A stretch of DNA of 42,411 nucleotides from an uncultured Pseudanabaenaceae cyanobacterium (GTDB lineage: Bacteria; Cyanobacteriota; Cyanobacteriia; PCC-9006; JAAUQQ01), in assembly GCA_937949725.1 (NCBI GenBank), contig CALECT010000027.1:1-42411 (forward strand), given 5' to 3'. Within the stretch, counting starts at the first letter, position 1. Every line of letters starts with the position of its first letter. The notes beneath the pieces were generated by a model. The model had not been told where the DNA came from. It made no database searches and worked only from the letters and a program-made list of their open reading frames with translations. The translations under genes were made by a program, and so were the position numbers. Positions 1-9,403 of this stretch are shown piece by piece.

Positions 1-3000
1 GTCAAAGACTGATCAGGACTCAGCAAGATATACAGGCAAGGAATAATAACCAACGCTGTCACCGTCGCCGCTATCAAACCAAAAATAATCGCGCTCGCCA
101 ACGGCATCCAAGTTGGATTGGTCAGCGCCAACGGAATCAAACTCACAATCGTCGTCAAACTCGTCGTCAGGATTGGGCGAAAGCGATCGCCTATCCCCAC
201 CAAAGCCGCCTCTCGCAACCGCAGCCCTTCCCCACGGTGACGGTTCATCGTATCTACCATAACAATGGCATCGTTCACCACAATGCCAACCATGGCAATG
301 ACACCGACAAAAGCCGGAAAGGAAAACGTAATGTCGAAGCCATAGAATCCCCAAATAACTCCTACCAAAGCAAAGGGCACCGACAACAAAATAATGAGCG
401 GCTGGCGAAAGGACTGGAATTGTAAGACCAAAACCGAAAAGACCAGCAAGATCGCCAAAATCATTGCTCGCCCAGCAGAGGCGAAAGTCTCCGCCTGTTC
501 CTCTACTTCGCCCGCCAGATGATAACCATAGCCCGCTGGCCAAGACCGCTGCAATTGCTGCAAATTCGGTTCCAACAGAGCCATCACATCACCGGCCGTC
601 TGCCCCTGGTTCACCTTCGCCAAGATCGTCACCGTGCGCCGTCCTGCTCTACGGGGAATGGATAACGGCATTTCCCCCCGAACCATCTTCACCACCGCTG
701 AAGCAGGTATGGGCGATCGCCTGGGGTCATGACCAAAGAAGCGCATGGTCAATAGCTCCTCAGGGCGAGTTGGGCCACCCACCGTCCCTTGGCGAGAGGG
801 CCAAGCCGTGCTCAACAGCATCTCTAAAGTCTCTCTCTCACCAGAAGGTACAAAATCACCCACATCCGTCGAACTGGTATAGTAACGAGCCTGCTGGGCC
901 AAATCCGCCGCCGATAAGCCATAAAAATCTAGCGCCTCTCGTTGGGGTAATAGCTTGATATCGGGCAACAAAGCTCCCTGGTCATCCCGCACATCACGAA
1001 CCCCATCAATTCGCCGTAGCGCAGCTTGAACCTCACCGGATAGTTGCCGTAGCACCTCAGTGCGTTCTCCTTGAAGTTCAATTTGAATCGGCTCTTCATA
1101 GCTAGCCGTTTGCTCCCCCGTAAGAACCGCTGTCACCCCAGGATGATTCACTAGCAAAGCATTCAATTCATCGCGTAACTCCTCAAGATATTCAAAGGAA
1201 TAGCGCTCTCGTCGAAATTCGCCCGCAGCATCCCACTGCCCCTGGGGTCTAAAGACCACCGAGAAGCCAACCAAATCATTGTCAAGTCTGGGGCTAAAAT
1301 CCTGAAGAGACACGGCCTTACTATGCTGCCCCACATCCTTGATCACCGTTTGAAAGAATGGCTTTTGCCGTAACAGTTCACCAACTTCATAGGCTACAGA
1401 CTCAGCCTCAGCTCGCGTCGCCGCTGGGGGCAATTCCAAATTGATACTCGCTAAGCGTCCATCAGGCAGGGGGAAAAAACCCATCGATAATTGGCTACAC
1501 AACAATAGCGACAAGCCACATACTGCCAATGCTCCCCCGACCCAGGCAATGGCTGTAGACCGACTCCGCAACAGCCAACGGCGACTCCAATGGCTAAAAT
1601 ATTGGGCACAATTAAACATCATGCGTTCCATGGGGCGCTTGCGATGCATCAAACGTCTCCCCTTTCGATTGCTCCCCCCCAACAAATAGCGAGACAGGGG
1701 TAATGCCACGCAAAATGCAATCAAGAAACTTAAACAAAGGCAGATGATGACTGTAATGGGCAAAATGCGAATAAAACTGCCCAGCTTGCCTTGTAGTCCC
1801 ATCAGCGGAGCCATGGCCAGAATCGTCGTCAACTGTCCCGCCAAGGTGGGAAACGCATAGTGACTGACGGTCTGGAGGACAGCCTGCTCAAAGCTGAGCC
1901 CCTCCTCTAGCATGGCTCCATGCATACCCTCCATTATCAGAATAAAGACATCCACCAAGAGCCCTAGGGCCAGGATCATACCCATTAAGACAATGGTGTT
2001 GAGGGTTTGACCCACCAACCACAACACCGCCAAAGCCCCGAGAAAGGTTAGGGGAATGGCCAGGCTGGCGATCGCGCCCTCACGCCAAGACAGGGTCAAC
2101 ATCAAAATAATGAACACCGCGATCGCCGCCTGTATAACGTTCCCGGCCAACCCCCTCAGCTCAGACCAAATCAGCTCAGACTCATCAAACACCACTCGGC
2201 AATCTAGCCCCTGGGGCCAAGCTCCTCCAGTCTTTTCTGACTCTAGCTCCGCCAAAACAGCCTCAATCAATCGCGGCGAATCCTCACCCGGAGCCCGCGT
2301 CAGATGCAGCATGACAGCAGGTAGATAACTTGCCCCATCCTGACTGATCGACACCGAGCTATCCGCCTGAGCAAACTCCCGCGTTATCGATGCAACTTCC
2401 CCCAGTAGCACTGTCCTTCCGGTTGAGCCAAGACCTTGATTTGCCAAGCCTGCCCCCCTAGCGATGCTATTGGCACCACCACTCCCCAAACGAGCAATAG
2501 GCAGCGAGCGCAAATCCGCCAATTGACGAAACTGACCATAGAAGCGCAGTTGCCCCCCCATAAAATCGCTTTCTAGCTCATCTAAAGGGACATCCTGATT
2601 GGCCTGCTGAATGGCTAATGCAACAGACTGGGGCGAGATCTCAAGCTGGGACAATCGCAGAGGATCGAGCTGAATTTGAATGACCTCTGTGCGATCGCCC
2701 CCCAGGAACACCTGATTCACACCAGGCACAGCCTCTAAGCGCCGCTGCAACTGCACCGCAGTCTGGCTCAGCAACACCGGATCAACCGGACCAGACAAGG
2801 CCAACCTCAAGATCGGCTTGTCATTGATGGAAAACTGCTGAATCTGAGGGGCCTCCACCCCAGCGGGGAAGTGAGACCTTGCCAATGCCACCGCTTCACG
2901 AAGTTGCTGCAGCGACTCTCCCACATCTGCCCTCGCCGAGAACTCGACTTCAACGACAGAAACACCACTGTAGGAAGCACTTCTAAGTTTGTGAATAGCC

Positions 3001-3359
3001 TCCACAGCCTTGACCTCATCCTCAATGGGCTGAGTCACCTGTCGCTCAATATTCTCAGCATCCGAACCAGACCAATCGGTCTGCACCAGCGCAATGGCAA
3101 TTTCTAAATCAGGAGTGCCTTCTTTGACTAAAGCCCCATACCCCAAGAGTCCGCCAATAACCATCAAAGTAGTCAGCAAGATCGCCAGCAAAGGTTGCCA
3201 TAACAACCAAGCGAACCAGCGCGGTCTATCTCCACGAGGTTGACCTGCACTATCCGGTTGCCACTTTTTAACTATTGCAACATCCAAGGAATCAACTTTA
3301 GAAGACACACTCAAGTGCTCAGAGGATTGTTGTGGCGATGGCAAACGATCTTGTTCCAT
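1..3359 (-). CDS. RND-family efflux transporter, inner-membrane pump (C-terminus outside window)
   Basis: One uninterrupted minus-strand frame runs from an ATG at 3359 to the left edge of the window, about 1,119 codons, so the stop lies outside. After a polar N-terminus of about 55 residues comes a first membrane helix, then a porter domain with the typical stretch TQPIEDEVKAVEAI. A transmembrane motif GLLVDVFILIMEG has a single Asp at about residue 470, where proton-relay aspartates sit in RND pumps. Near the C-terminus is a second RND motif, GIVVNDAIVMVDTMNRHREG. The single rather than double Asp is unlike AcrB-type multidrug pumps and closer to other RND groups, so the substrate cannot be named. 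It lies 181 bp downstream of the adaptor gene on the same strand and very likely forms one transport unit with it. No outer-membrane channel gene is in view. Confidence 0.9.
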   Translation of the reverse strand, partial: MEQDRLPSPQQSSEHLSVSSKVDSLDVAIVKKWQPDSAGQPRGDRPRWFAWLLWQPLLAILLTTLMVIGGLLGYGALVKEGTPDLEIAIALVQTDWSGSDAENIERQVTQPIEDEVKAVEAIHKLRSASYSGVSVVEVEFSARADVGESLQQLREAVALARSHFPAGVEAPQIQQFSINDKPILRLALSGPVDPVLLSQTAVQLQRRLEAVPGVNQVFLGGDRTEVIQIQLDPLRLSQLEISPQSVALAIQQANQDVPLDELESDFMGGQLRFYGQFRQLADLRSLPIARLGSGGANSIARGAGLANQGLGSTGRTVLLGEVASITREFAQADSSVSISQDGASYLPAVMLHLTRAPGEDSPRLIEAVLAELESEKTGGAWPQGLDCRVVFDESELIWSELRGLAGNVIQAAIAVFIILMLTLSWREGAIASLAIPLTFLGALAVLWLVGQTLNTIVLMGMILALGLLVDVFILIMEGMHGAMLEEGLSFEQAVLQTVSHYAFPTLAGQLTTILAMAPLMGLQGKLGSFIRILPITVIICLCLSFLIAFCVALPLSRYLLGGSNRKGRRLMHRKRPMERMMFNCAQYFSHWSRRWLLRSRSTAIAWVGGALAVCGLSLLLCSQLSMGFFPLPDGRLASINLELPPAATRAEAESVAYEVGELLRQKPFFQTVIKDVGQHSKAVSLQDFSPRLDNDLVGFSVVFRPQGQWDAAGEFRRERYSFEYLEELRDELNALLVNHPGVTAVLTGEQTASYEEPIQIELQGERTEVLRQLSGEVQAALRRIDGVRDVRDDQGALLPDIKLLPQREALDFYGLSAADLAQQARYYTSSTDVGDFVPSGERETLEMLLSTAWPSRQGTVGGPTRPEELLTMRFFGHDPRRSPIPASAVVKMVRGEMPLSIPRRAGRRTVTILAKVNQGQTAGDVMALLEPNLQQLQRSWPAGYGYHLAGEVEEQAETFASAGRAMILAILLVFSVLVLQFQSFRQPLIILLSVPFALVGVIWGFYGFDITFSFPAFVGVIAMVGIVVNDAIVMVDTMNRHRGEGLRLREAALVGIGDRFRPILTTSLTTIVSLIPLALTNPTWMPLASAIIFGLIAATVTALVIIPCLYILLSPDQSL

Positions 3360-3508
3360 GGGTCACCTGACTACTGAGCCAACAAGACAAATCAACTAGC
3401 AATCAACGATGGAGCAAGCCCACCTAGAAAAATCAAGCAATAGTCACCCAGCGATGGTCAATATGACCCCAATCCCGCAGTTCCCCTAGCAGCCAAGCTG
3501 GATAACCA

Positions 3509-3525
3509 AGCTGGGCGGCCCAGCT
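3509..3525. repeat. Inverted repeat in the adaptor-RND intercistronic gap
   Basis: A 7-bp perfect inverted repeat (AGCTGGG / CCCAGCT) with a 3-base loop lies between the adaptor stop and the RND start. It has no T-tract on the minus strand, so it is not a classical terminator. It could be an mRNA-processing or stability hairpin that sets the adaptor-to-pump ratio; that role is inference. Confidence 0.4.
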
Positions 3526-3540
3526 GAGTAGAGTTTGCCT

Positions 3541-5229
3541 TTAGAATGGCCCTGTCTCTGCTTGGCCGCTGGACCAAACCTGCACCGGATGCACTGAAGC
3601 TTGGTCCACTAAACGGTTCTGGCCTTCCACCACCACTTCCTCCCCCAGGGACACCCCCTGCAACACCTGCTGGTCAGCCGTATCCACAAGCCCTAACTTC
3701 AACCTTCGTTGAGCGACCTTCGTTGTCCCATCCTGCTCACCAGGCTCTAACACAAATGCATAGGGTTGGCGATCGCGAAAAGAAATGGCATCCAAAGGAA
3801 TCGTCACAGCATTCTCAACCGTTGCAACAACAACCTTTGCCGTAACAAAATCACCATATTGCAATCGCTCAGCACCCTGTTCGACAGCAACGGTAACCTG
3901 ACGTGCTCGCAAGCTGGGGTCCACCGCTGGCGAGACTGAGACCACTCTGCCGCGAACCTGGCTAAGCTGTTCCAGTGCTGAAGAGGCTCCTGCCAGATTT
4001 ACCAACTGGTCTGCCGCCGAAGGCTGGCTCAAGATATAAGCGGGCTGGCCCACCTGGGGCTGCTGTTCACCTTCAACTGGCAGAGAAACTTCTACCACTA
4101 GATGACTGGGGTCAAATAAAACAATCGGTACTGAAGCTGCCACAGCGGCATCATCTTGGGCTAACTGAGCCGTCCCTCCAGAAGAGTAATAATGCTCTCC
4201 CAACCGTAGATTCATATGACCCACCACTCCATCAAAAGGAGCATAGAGCCGGGTCTCCTCCAAGGAGACTTCAACCTGGTCAACCTTGGCTTTGGCAGTG
4301 GCAATGCGAGCTTCTGCAGCCCGAAGCTGCTGCTGGGCAACGCGCAATTGTGCCTGGGCAGCCGTGACCTCCCCCTGAGCCGCACTCACCCTAGCCTCAC
4401 TGGCCCACAGTTGAGCCTGGGCTTCATCTCGCCCATTGCGCTGTCCATCCAAATCACTGGTCGAAATCACGCCCTGAGCCGCCAAGGCATTGTAACGCTG
4501 CATTTCCTTGGCCCTTAAGCTCAGCGCCGAATGGCTGCGACTAACCTGGGCCTGGGCCTCCGTCACCTGGGACTGAGCTTGGGCCACTTGGGCCTGGGCC
4601 GCCGCCACTTGGGCCTGCTGAGCAGCGAACTGCTCCTGAGCCTCCACAACACCAGATTGCGCCTGCACTAGGTCCGCTTGGAGGCGGCGGTCGTCCACCG
4701 TTGCCAACAACTGGCCAGCCACAACCGCATCCCCTGGACGTAGTTGTTGCCCATGCGGCCCCTTAGTAATAAAGGTGACCTTGCCTGGCACATCAAAATT
4801 CAAGTTACGAAACTGATTCGCCTGCACAGTTCCATTGCCAGAGCTCCAAGCTTGAACTGTCTTCAACTGAGCCGTCGCGGTTTGCACTGACAGAGGCGCT
4901 GGTTTCACCTCCAGCGGGGAGTCAATTAGAGGGTTAGCTTGTTGGCGAGTCCCCCCCCCAATGCCCAACATCACTATCCCGCCAGAGATCGCCATTAGCC
5001 TGCCCCACAAAGGCAACCAGACTAGGTGAGAACGATGGGCTGAAGCGGGATGTTGCAGTCCAACCTCTGACGCTATCCCAGCCACTGGGTTGGGAGCCAG
5101 CCCAACTTCACGGGCGCTGCTAGAAGTCGCCTCCACCAGACGGTCAGCGGTCTTAGGTTGATTTGAAGATAAACTGGCTTTGGCCTTATGACTGATAATC
5201 GGCCCGGAAACAACAGGTTGCTGAGCCAT
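3541..5229 (-). CDS. RND efflux periplasmic adaptor (HlyD/AcrA-type membrane fusion protein)
   Basis: This 562-residue protein is the periplasmic adaptor that would couple the RND pump at 1-3359 to an outer-membrane channel. A polar N-terminal extension of about 70 residues precedes a single hydrophobic segment at about 70-95 (LVWLPLWGRLMAISGGIVML), probably a signal anchor. The lipoyl/barrel-sandwich half follows (about 140-185). Next is a long Ala/Gln-rich alpha-helical hairpin (about 190-330) full of heptad-like AQAQVAQAQ repeats, then the second lipoyl half beginning YAPFDGVVG, and a beta-barrel domain with a membrane-proximal region. It is longer than typical family members (about 350-420 residues), mainly because of the N-terminal extension. 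Gene order, adaptor before pump, is the usual one for these operons. Start ATG at 5229. Confidence 0.9.
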   Translation of the reverse strand: MAQQPVVSGPIISHKAKASLSSNQPKTADRLVEATSSSAREVGLAPNPVAGIASEVGLQHPASAHRSHLVWLPLWGRLMAISGGIVMLGIGGGTRQQANPLIDSPLEVKPAPLSVQTATAQLKTVQAWSSGNGTVQANQFRNLNFDVPGKVTFITKGPHGQQLRPGDAVVAGQLLATVDDRRLQADLVQAQSGVVEAQEQFAAQQAQVAAAQAQVAQAQSQVTEAQAQVSRSHSALSLRAKEMQRYNALAAQGVISTSDLDGQRNGRDEAQAQLWASEARVSAAQGEVTAAQAQLRVAQQQLRAAEARIATAKAKVDQVEVSLEETRLYAPFDGVVGHMNLRLGEHYYSSGGTAQLAQDDAAVAASVPIVLFDPSHLVVEVSLPVEGEQQPQVGQPAYILSQPSAADQLVNLAGASSALEQLSQVRGRVVSVSPAVDPSLRARQVTVAVEQGAERLQYGDFVTAKVVVATVENAVTIPLDAISFRDRQPYAFVLEPGEQDGTTKVAQRRLKLGLVDTADQQVLQGVSLGEEVVVEGQNRLVDQASVHPVQVWSSGQAETGPF

Positions 5230-5930
5230 AAAGTAAAGATGCCCTTGAAAAATACAGTTTCAACTTAATAACCCTGATAAATAGCCGCAAACACTAAAAT
5301 CCTCCTAAATAACCTAAATTTTGGTTAAATCAAAACCCCACATTAAAATCCTGAAATAGTAAAAAGGGATGCAGAAAGGAAACTAGGGTTGGTATAAATA
5401 TAGAAGAGTTTATTAATCTTTCTTGTAACATCATACGTGTGATCACGTAAGTTCTGCCTGAACCAAATCAAAAACTAGCGCTTTTGCCCAACAACGTTTC
5501 AAGAGCTGAAACCTAGTGATTTCGCCGATTGTCTTAACTTTTACAAGCGCACATACTTCATATTTAAATTACAAAAATTCACACAAAAAAGAAAGCTGTG
5601 ATCGAGTCAAGTGAATGAAAAGGACGATTATCACTTCAGCTACTGTTCACCTATACAAAGTTTGAATGCAATCCATTGATTCAAATAGATGACGATGTTT
5701 TTTGTCAAACAAAACAAATCTTATAAGCTGATTCAACTCAAAACTTCCTAGTCGACCCGCCTGCCTGCTACCAAGCAAGCGGGTTTCCGGTTCTGTCTCC
5801 GATTCAAGCTTGCCAAAGAATTGAACACTGGCAAGTCAGATTCTTAGTATGCTCACCGAATCAGACAAGCCGACTGAAAGTATTTTTTATACCTTAATCA
5901 CTCAGCCCCCCGTAATTACTCGTCCACGCC
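5230..5930. other. 701-bp intergenic region upstream of the efflux operon
   Basis: The half next to the adaptor gene is AT-rich and presumably holds the efflux operon promoter. I see no credible ORF, tRNA or transposon trace. The only clear structure is the inverted repeat at 5755-5784. A regulator gene for the pump is not present here. Confidence 0.5.
5755..5784. terminator. Possible terminator after the dehydrogenase gene
   Basis: The arms ACCCGC and GCGGGT, extended by a few interior pairs, form a hairpin about 150 bp past the stop of the minus-strand dehydrogenase gene. The T-tract is weak (TTT on the plus side, none on the minus side), so termination efficiency is uncertain. Confidence 0.4.
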
Positions 5931-6812
5931 CTAACCAAGCCTGCCTGAATCTAAGTACAACTGAACAATCGCTGTAATATTTTCATCGCCATAGTCCAGA
6001 GCCATCGCTCCCCGCAAGACCTCTCGTGTTGCATTCACAACCGGAACCTCAGCACCAACGGCATCTGCCACGCCTGTCACATAACCAAAATCCTTCTCCA
6101 CCAGCTCAATCGGAAACAGCGGCGCAAACTTACCAGCAAGCATCGCCCCAGCTGCCCCCTTCACAGCAGGACTGCAAACCGGCGTCGCCCCAATAATCTC
6201 CATAGCAGCAGCTCCATCCAAGCCACAACCCTGCAAAAAGCCAATTAGCTCTGCCGCCGCCGCTACCTGCACTCCAAACAAACCATTCACCGCCAGCTTA
6301 ATCACCGCACCACTGCCCACCTCCCCGGCATGATGCACCGCACCAGCCATCACAGACAACAACGGTTCAACCCTAGCGAAGTCGTCTGTTGCTCCACCAA
6401 CAAAATAGATCAACTTTCCGGCTTCAGCCTGAGGCCTGCTACCCGCCACGGGGGCATCCACAAATGAAATGCCCCGAGCAGAAATTTGCTGGGCCAGCTC
6501 CTTGACCCAGCCCAAGGTTAACGTCGAGCTTTCAATCGCTACAGCATCAGCAGCCAGTCCAGCCAAAGCGCCAAGCTCACCATCTAGCCAGACCTGCCGA
6601 GAAGCCTCATCATCTCGCACCATGCTAATGACAAACTCGGCACCCTGAGCGGCAGCTAAAGGTGTGCCAGCAACCTTTGCCCCAGCCTCCACTAAGGGCT
6701 GAGTCCTCGCCACATTACGATTCCACACCGTCACCTCATGTCCAGCCGCCAACAACACTGCGGCCATGCGCGAGCCCATGGCTCCCATTCCCAACACTGA
6801 AACCTTAGCCAT
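5931..6812 (-). CDS. NAD(P)-dependent beta-hydroxyacid dehydrogenase (3-hydroxyisobutyrate dehydrogenase family)
   Basis: This 293-residue protein, a normal length for the family, has an N-terminal Rossmann motif GMGAMGSRMA (8-17). The substrate-binding signature DAPVAGSRPQAEAGKL sits at about 119-134, and the catalytic lysine is in the IKLAVNG segment (about K172). The all-alpha C-terminal dimerisation domain is complete. Such enzymes oxidise 3-hydroxy acids or reduce semialdehydes such as tartronate or succinic semialdehyde; the substrate cannot be read from the sequence. It lies 111 bp downstream of the azoreductase gene on the same strand and may be co-transcribed with it, which would place both under the LysR regulator at 7657. 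Confidence 0.88.
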   Translation of the reverse strand: MAKVSVLGMGAMGSRMAAVLLAAGHEVTVWNRNVARTQPLVEAGAKVAGTPLAAAQGAEFVISMVRDDEASRQVWLDGELGALAGLAADAVAIESSTLTLGWVKELAQQISARGISFVDAPVAGSRPQAEAGKLIYFVGGATDDFARVEPLLSVMAGAVHHAGEVGSGAVIKLAVNGLFGVQVAAAAELIGFLQGCGLDGAAAMEIIGATPVCSPAVKGAAGAMLAGKFAPLFPIELVEKDFGYVTGVADAVGAEVPVVNATREVLRGAMALDYGDENITAIVQLYLDSGRLG

Positions 6813-6923
6813 TGCTGTACCTCTGTCAATAACAACTCATAACAACGCTGTCAGGCGTTCTACCCCGCAGGCAGCTAACGCCATGCCAGCCCGTTCATCG
6901 CAACATTCCAGCCATGTCGCCCC

Positions 6924-7544
6924 TTAACTCGCCGCAATGGCAGCCTGAATCTCTGCTTTAACTTGGGCCAAGTTCCTGGCCACCGTGGCTTCATCAGCCG
7001 TCGTTGCCTCCATGGCAAAAAACTGCACCTCAGGAATTCCCAAGAACGTCAACAAGCCTTGCAAGTAGGGCTGCAAAAAGTTGAAGCCTGCAAACGGTCC
7101 ATCGATATAGCCCGCTGCCCCATAGGCACAGATCACATAAGCCCTTTTGACCTTGACGAGTCCCGCAAACTGCTGTCCGTCATAGGCAAACGTCTCGTTG
7201 ACCCGCACAATCTGATCAATCCAAGCCTTCAATGCTGAAGGCACCGAAAAGTTGTACATCGGCACCGATAGCACCAAAACATCCGCAGCCTGCAATTCTG
7301 CAATCAAGCGATCCGACAACTCAGTGGCCTTGGCAAGGGCAGGGTCATGTTGATCCTTGGGTGTATAGAACCCCGTAATCGTCTGAGCTGAAATGGGGGG
7401 ACAGGGAGACTGAACAACATCCCGCGTCACCACCTCATCTCCAGGGTGAGCAGCTAACCAAGTGTTTTGAAAAACATCCGCGATCGCTCTGGAGTGAGAG
7501 CCTTCAAAGCGAGAGCTGGAGTCAATCCGAAGAATTCTAGCCAT
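6924..7544 (-). CDS. azoR: FMN-dependent NADH:quinone oxidoreductase / azoreductase
   Basis: This 206-residue flavodoxin-fold enzyme starts MARILRIDSSSR, the typical FMN phosphate-binding N-terminus of AzoR proteins. It continues with VLSVPMYNFSVPSALKAWIDQ (FMN contacts, here at about 90-110) and a GPFAGFNFLQPYL segment. AzoR enzymes reduce quinones and azo compounds with NAD(P)H and help against electrophile or thiol stress. I chose the ATG at 7544 over the upstream alternative at 7568 because family members begin at the beta-strand KxLxIxSS. It is transcribed away from the LysR gene at 7657, the usual arrangement of a regulator and its target. Confidence 0.88.
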   Translation of the reverse strand: MARILRIDSSSRFEGSHSRAIADVFQNTWLAAHPGDEVVTRDVVQSPCPPISAQTITGFYTPKDQHDPALAKATELSDRLIAELQAADVLVLSVPMYNFSVPSALKAWIDQIVRVNETFAYDGQQFAGLVKVKRAYVICAYGAAGYIDGPFAGFNFLQPYLQGLLTFLGIPEVQFFAMEATTADEATVARNLAQVKAEIQAAIAAS

Positions 7545-7559
7545 CTTGAATATCTCAAG
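7545..7559. promoter_or_regulatory. Candidate LysR operator (T-N11-A type palindrome) at the azoR start
   Basis: The interrupted palindrome CTTGA-N5-TCAAG directly abuts the azoR start codon and contains the TTGA...TCAA half-sites of a LysR-type T-N11-A box. It lies between the divergent azoR and lysR genes. Its overlap with the azoR translation start would suit repression. Binding is inferred, not shown. Confidence 0.45.
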
Positions 7560-7656
7560 CAACAACATCTACTTTAAGAATTCAAGTCAGCGCAATAAAC
7601 CAGATCAGAAGCACATCATTCATGCAAAAATTACACGAATAGTTCTAGGCTTCTCG

Positions 7657-8565
7657 ATGGACCTCTCAAGCCTCCAAACCTTCATCGCCGTCATGCGCCA
7701 GGGCAGCTTTGCCGCTGTGGCCCGCGATCGCAACCTCGACCCCTCATCCATCTCCCGCACCATCGCCAACCTAGAAAAAGAACTCGGCATCCGCTTATTC
7801 CAGCGCAGCACCCGAAAACTCTCCCCCACCGAAGCAGGCCAAGCCTACTTCCAGCGCATCGAATCCCTAGTTGAAGAACTACACCAGGCAAGCCATGCCG
7901 TTAACGATCGCAGCGGCCAACCCAGCGGAACGCTTCGCGTCACCGCCTCCGTCTCCTTCGGCCTCAAATGCATCGTCCCCCTGCTCCCCGAGTTTGAAGC
8001 CCAATATCCCGACCTCAACATCGACCTATTGCTCACCGATGCCCGAGTGGATCTCCTAGCAGAACGCATCGACCTCGCCATTCGCCTCGGTCCCATGCAA
8101 GACTCAACGCTGATTGCCCAGCCTCTCATGCATACGCGCTACGCCATCTGTGCTAGCCCGAGCTATCTGCAACGCCACGGCACACCAGAAGTTCCCACAG
8201 ACATTACCCAACACAACTGTCTGCGGTTTCCCCTAGCGGGCTATCGCGATCGCTGGCGGTTTCGTAATGCCGACGGCCAAGTAGAAGAAGTACAAGTCGG
8301 TGGACGCACCGTGATTTCGAGTGCCATTGGCTTGAGAGACTGCGCGATCGCCAACATGGGCATTGCTCTCCTGGCCCACTGGCTCATCGACGATGAACTC
8401 GCCAACGGGAACCTCATCCAGCTCCTAGCTGACTATGACGTCACAGCAACCGACTTCGAAACTCTCGCTTGGCTGGTCTATCCCTCTCGACAATACGTTC
8501 CGCTTAAGGTGCAAAAATTGATAAATTACCTCACCCAGCACCTTTCACCTCAACACAATTCATAA
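7657..8565 (+). CDS. LysR-family transcriptional regulator
   Basis: This 302-residue protein has an N-terminal winged helix-turn-helix (about 3-60), including FAAVARDRNLDPSSISRTIA and the LEKELGIRLFQRSTR wing. A periplasmic-binding-like co-inducer domain fills the rest. It resembles the CrgA/AaeR-like subgroup that often sits next to quinone or electrophile-detoxifying reductases. I start at the ATG at 7657 (MDLSSLQTF) because the helix-turn-helix begins there; the 37 upstream in-frame residues look non-coding. It probably controls the divergent azoR and perhaps the dehydrogenase after it. Confidence 0.9.
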   Translation: MDLSSLQTFIAVMRQGSFAAVARDRNLDPSSISRTIANLEKELGIRLFQRSTRKLSPTEAGQAYFQRIESLVEELHQASHAVNDRSGQPSGTLRVTASVSFGLKCIVPLLPEFEAQYPDLNIDLLLTDARVDLLAERIDLAIRLGPMQDSTLIAQPLMHTRYAICASPSYLQRHGTPEVPTDITQHNCLRFPLAGYRDRWRFRNADGQVEEVQVGGRTVISSAIGLRDCAIANMGIALLAHWLIDDELANGNLIQLLADYDVTATDFETLAWLVYPSRQYVPLKVQKLINYLTQHLSPQHNS

Positions 8566-8595
8566 GGCTTCTTCCACCCAGACAATCCCAAAGCG

Positions 8596-8627
8596 AAGCT
8601 CCCCAGAGGCTAGCCTCTGGGGAGCTT
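8596..8627. terminator. Bidirectional terminator between lysR and the CpcL-like linker
   Basis: A perfect 15-bp inverted repeat (AAGCTCCCCAGAGGC and its complement) with a 2-base centre is followed by TTTT on the plus strand and has an A-tract-like 5' side. It lies between two convergent genes and can serve both. Confidence 0.85.
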
Positions 8628-8689
8628 TTCAGAGAAAGAATTTAATGCAGAAAGAGCTCAACGCAAATTGAGCTCAATCGTCATCAGCA

Positions 8690-9403
8690 TTACATTCCGC
8701 CAGTGCCGAAGGCCTCGAAAGCAACCGTCGCAACAATGCGAACCAGCTCCATGGCACCTGCAACTGCGAGAACCGCACCAGCCTTACGGGCGATCGCAGG
8801 AGGCTGGCCATTATCCCAAGTTGAAGGACCACTGGGATAGTACTGGTTCTCATTACCAGGACCGGTATAGCGCTTAATGCTCAGCTCCTTAGGCAGCGCA
8901 GGCATATTCTGCTCGCTGGAGAACAGACCTACAGAACGACGATAAGGAACTGTATCATCTCCAAAAGCGGCAATGTACTCATCAGAGCTAGTCAGCTTCT
9001 CAGCAAAAGCATTCAATCCTTCGGAAGCCAACAAAGAACTCCACTTAAACACTTCACCTTGAGTCGCAGAGCGGCCCAATACTCGCTCAAAGCAGAGTGA
9101 GACAAACCGGAAATTACTGTTGGTAGGCAAAATAAATGTGGCATACATATCGCCACACAGCATTTCGCAGATCATCTCGCGAGTGTTCAGTTGGCCATTC
9201 AAAAAGCGAGAATCGCGCTTTTCATTACGGTAGTACTCAAGATTACGATTCTCTTTGAACAGTCTCCGGTAAGCCGCATCTAGCGTCGCTTGGCGAGTCC
9301 CCGTTGAGGCCCCTCTATCCTGGGTATCCACAGAACTAATAGGATCCCCAGCACCCAGATATTCAGGCCGTATGAGCTGGGCACCATTGATTGAAGTCTG
9401 CAT
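8690..9403 (-). CDS. Phycobilisome linker with CpcG-type domain and hydrophobic C-terminal tail (CpcL-like)
   Basis: This 237-residue protein has one phycobilisome linker domain (PF00427 type) at about 35-155, seen in SNFRFVSLCFERVLGR (96-111) and the closing DEYIAAFGDDTVPYRR. It lacks a CpcD-type C-terminal domain. Instead it ends in a hydrophobic segment (about 203-233, PPAIARKAGAVLAVAGAMEL onward). That architecture matches CpcL (CpcG2), which anchors core-less phycobilisome rods to the membrane and favours photosystem I, rather than CpcG1, which joins rods to an allophycocyanin core. The start is the ATG at 9403, with a GAAGAGAG Shine-Dalgarno; an upstream in-frame start at 9463 is less likely. 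It lies downstream of the divergent phycoerythrin pair on the same strand but behind a strong terminator, so it probably has its own promoter. Which biliprotein it carries is not shown. Confidence 0.78.
   Translation of the reverse strand: MQTSINGAQLIRPEYLGAGDPISSVDTQDRGASTGTRQATLDAAYRRLFKENRNLEYYRNEKRDSRFLNGQLNTREMICEMLCGDMYATFILPTNSNFRFVSLCFERVLGRSATQGEVFKWSSLLASEGLNAFAEKLTSSDEYIAAFGDDTVPYRRSVGLFSSEQNMPALPKELSIKRYTGPGNENQYYPSGPSTWDNGQPPAIARKAGAVLAVAGAMELVRIVATVAFEAFGTGGM

Noticed and set aside
1..3359. Apparent gene desert or pseudogene at the window start
   Set aside because: Minus-strand translation is open from 3359 to position 1 with RND motifs and no frameshift; the stop lies outside the window.
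3975..4518. Plus-strand frames opposite the adaptor coiled-coil region
   Set aside because: They are shadows of the repetitive Ala/Gln coding sequence of the adaptor on the other strand.
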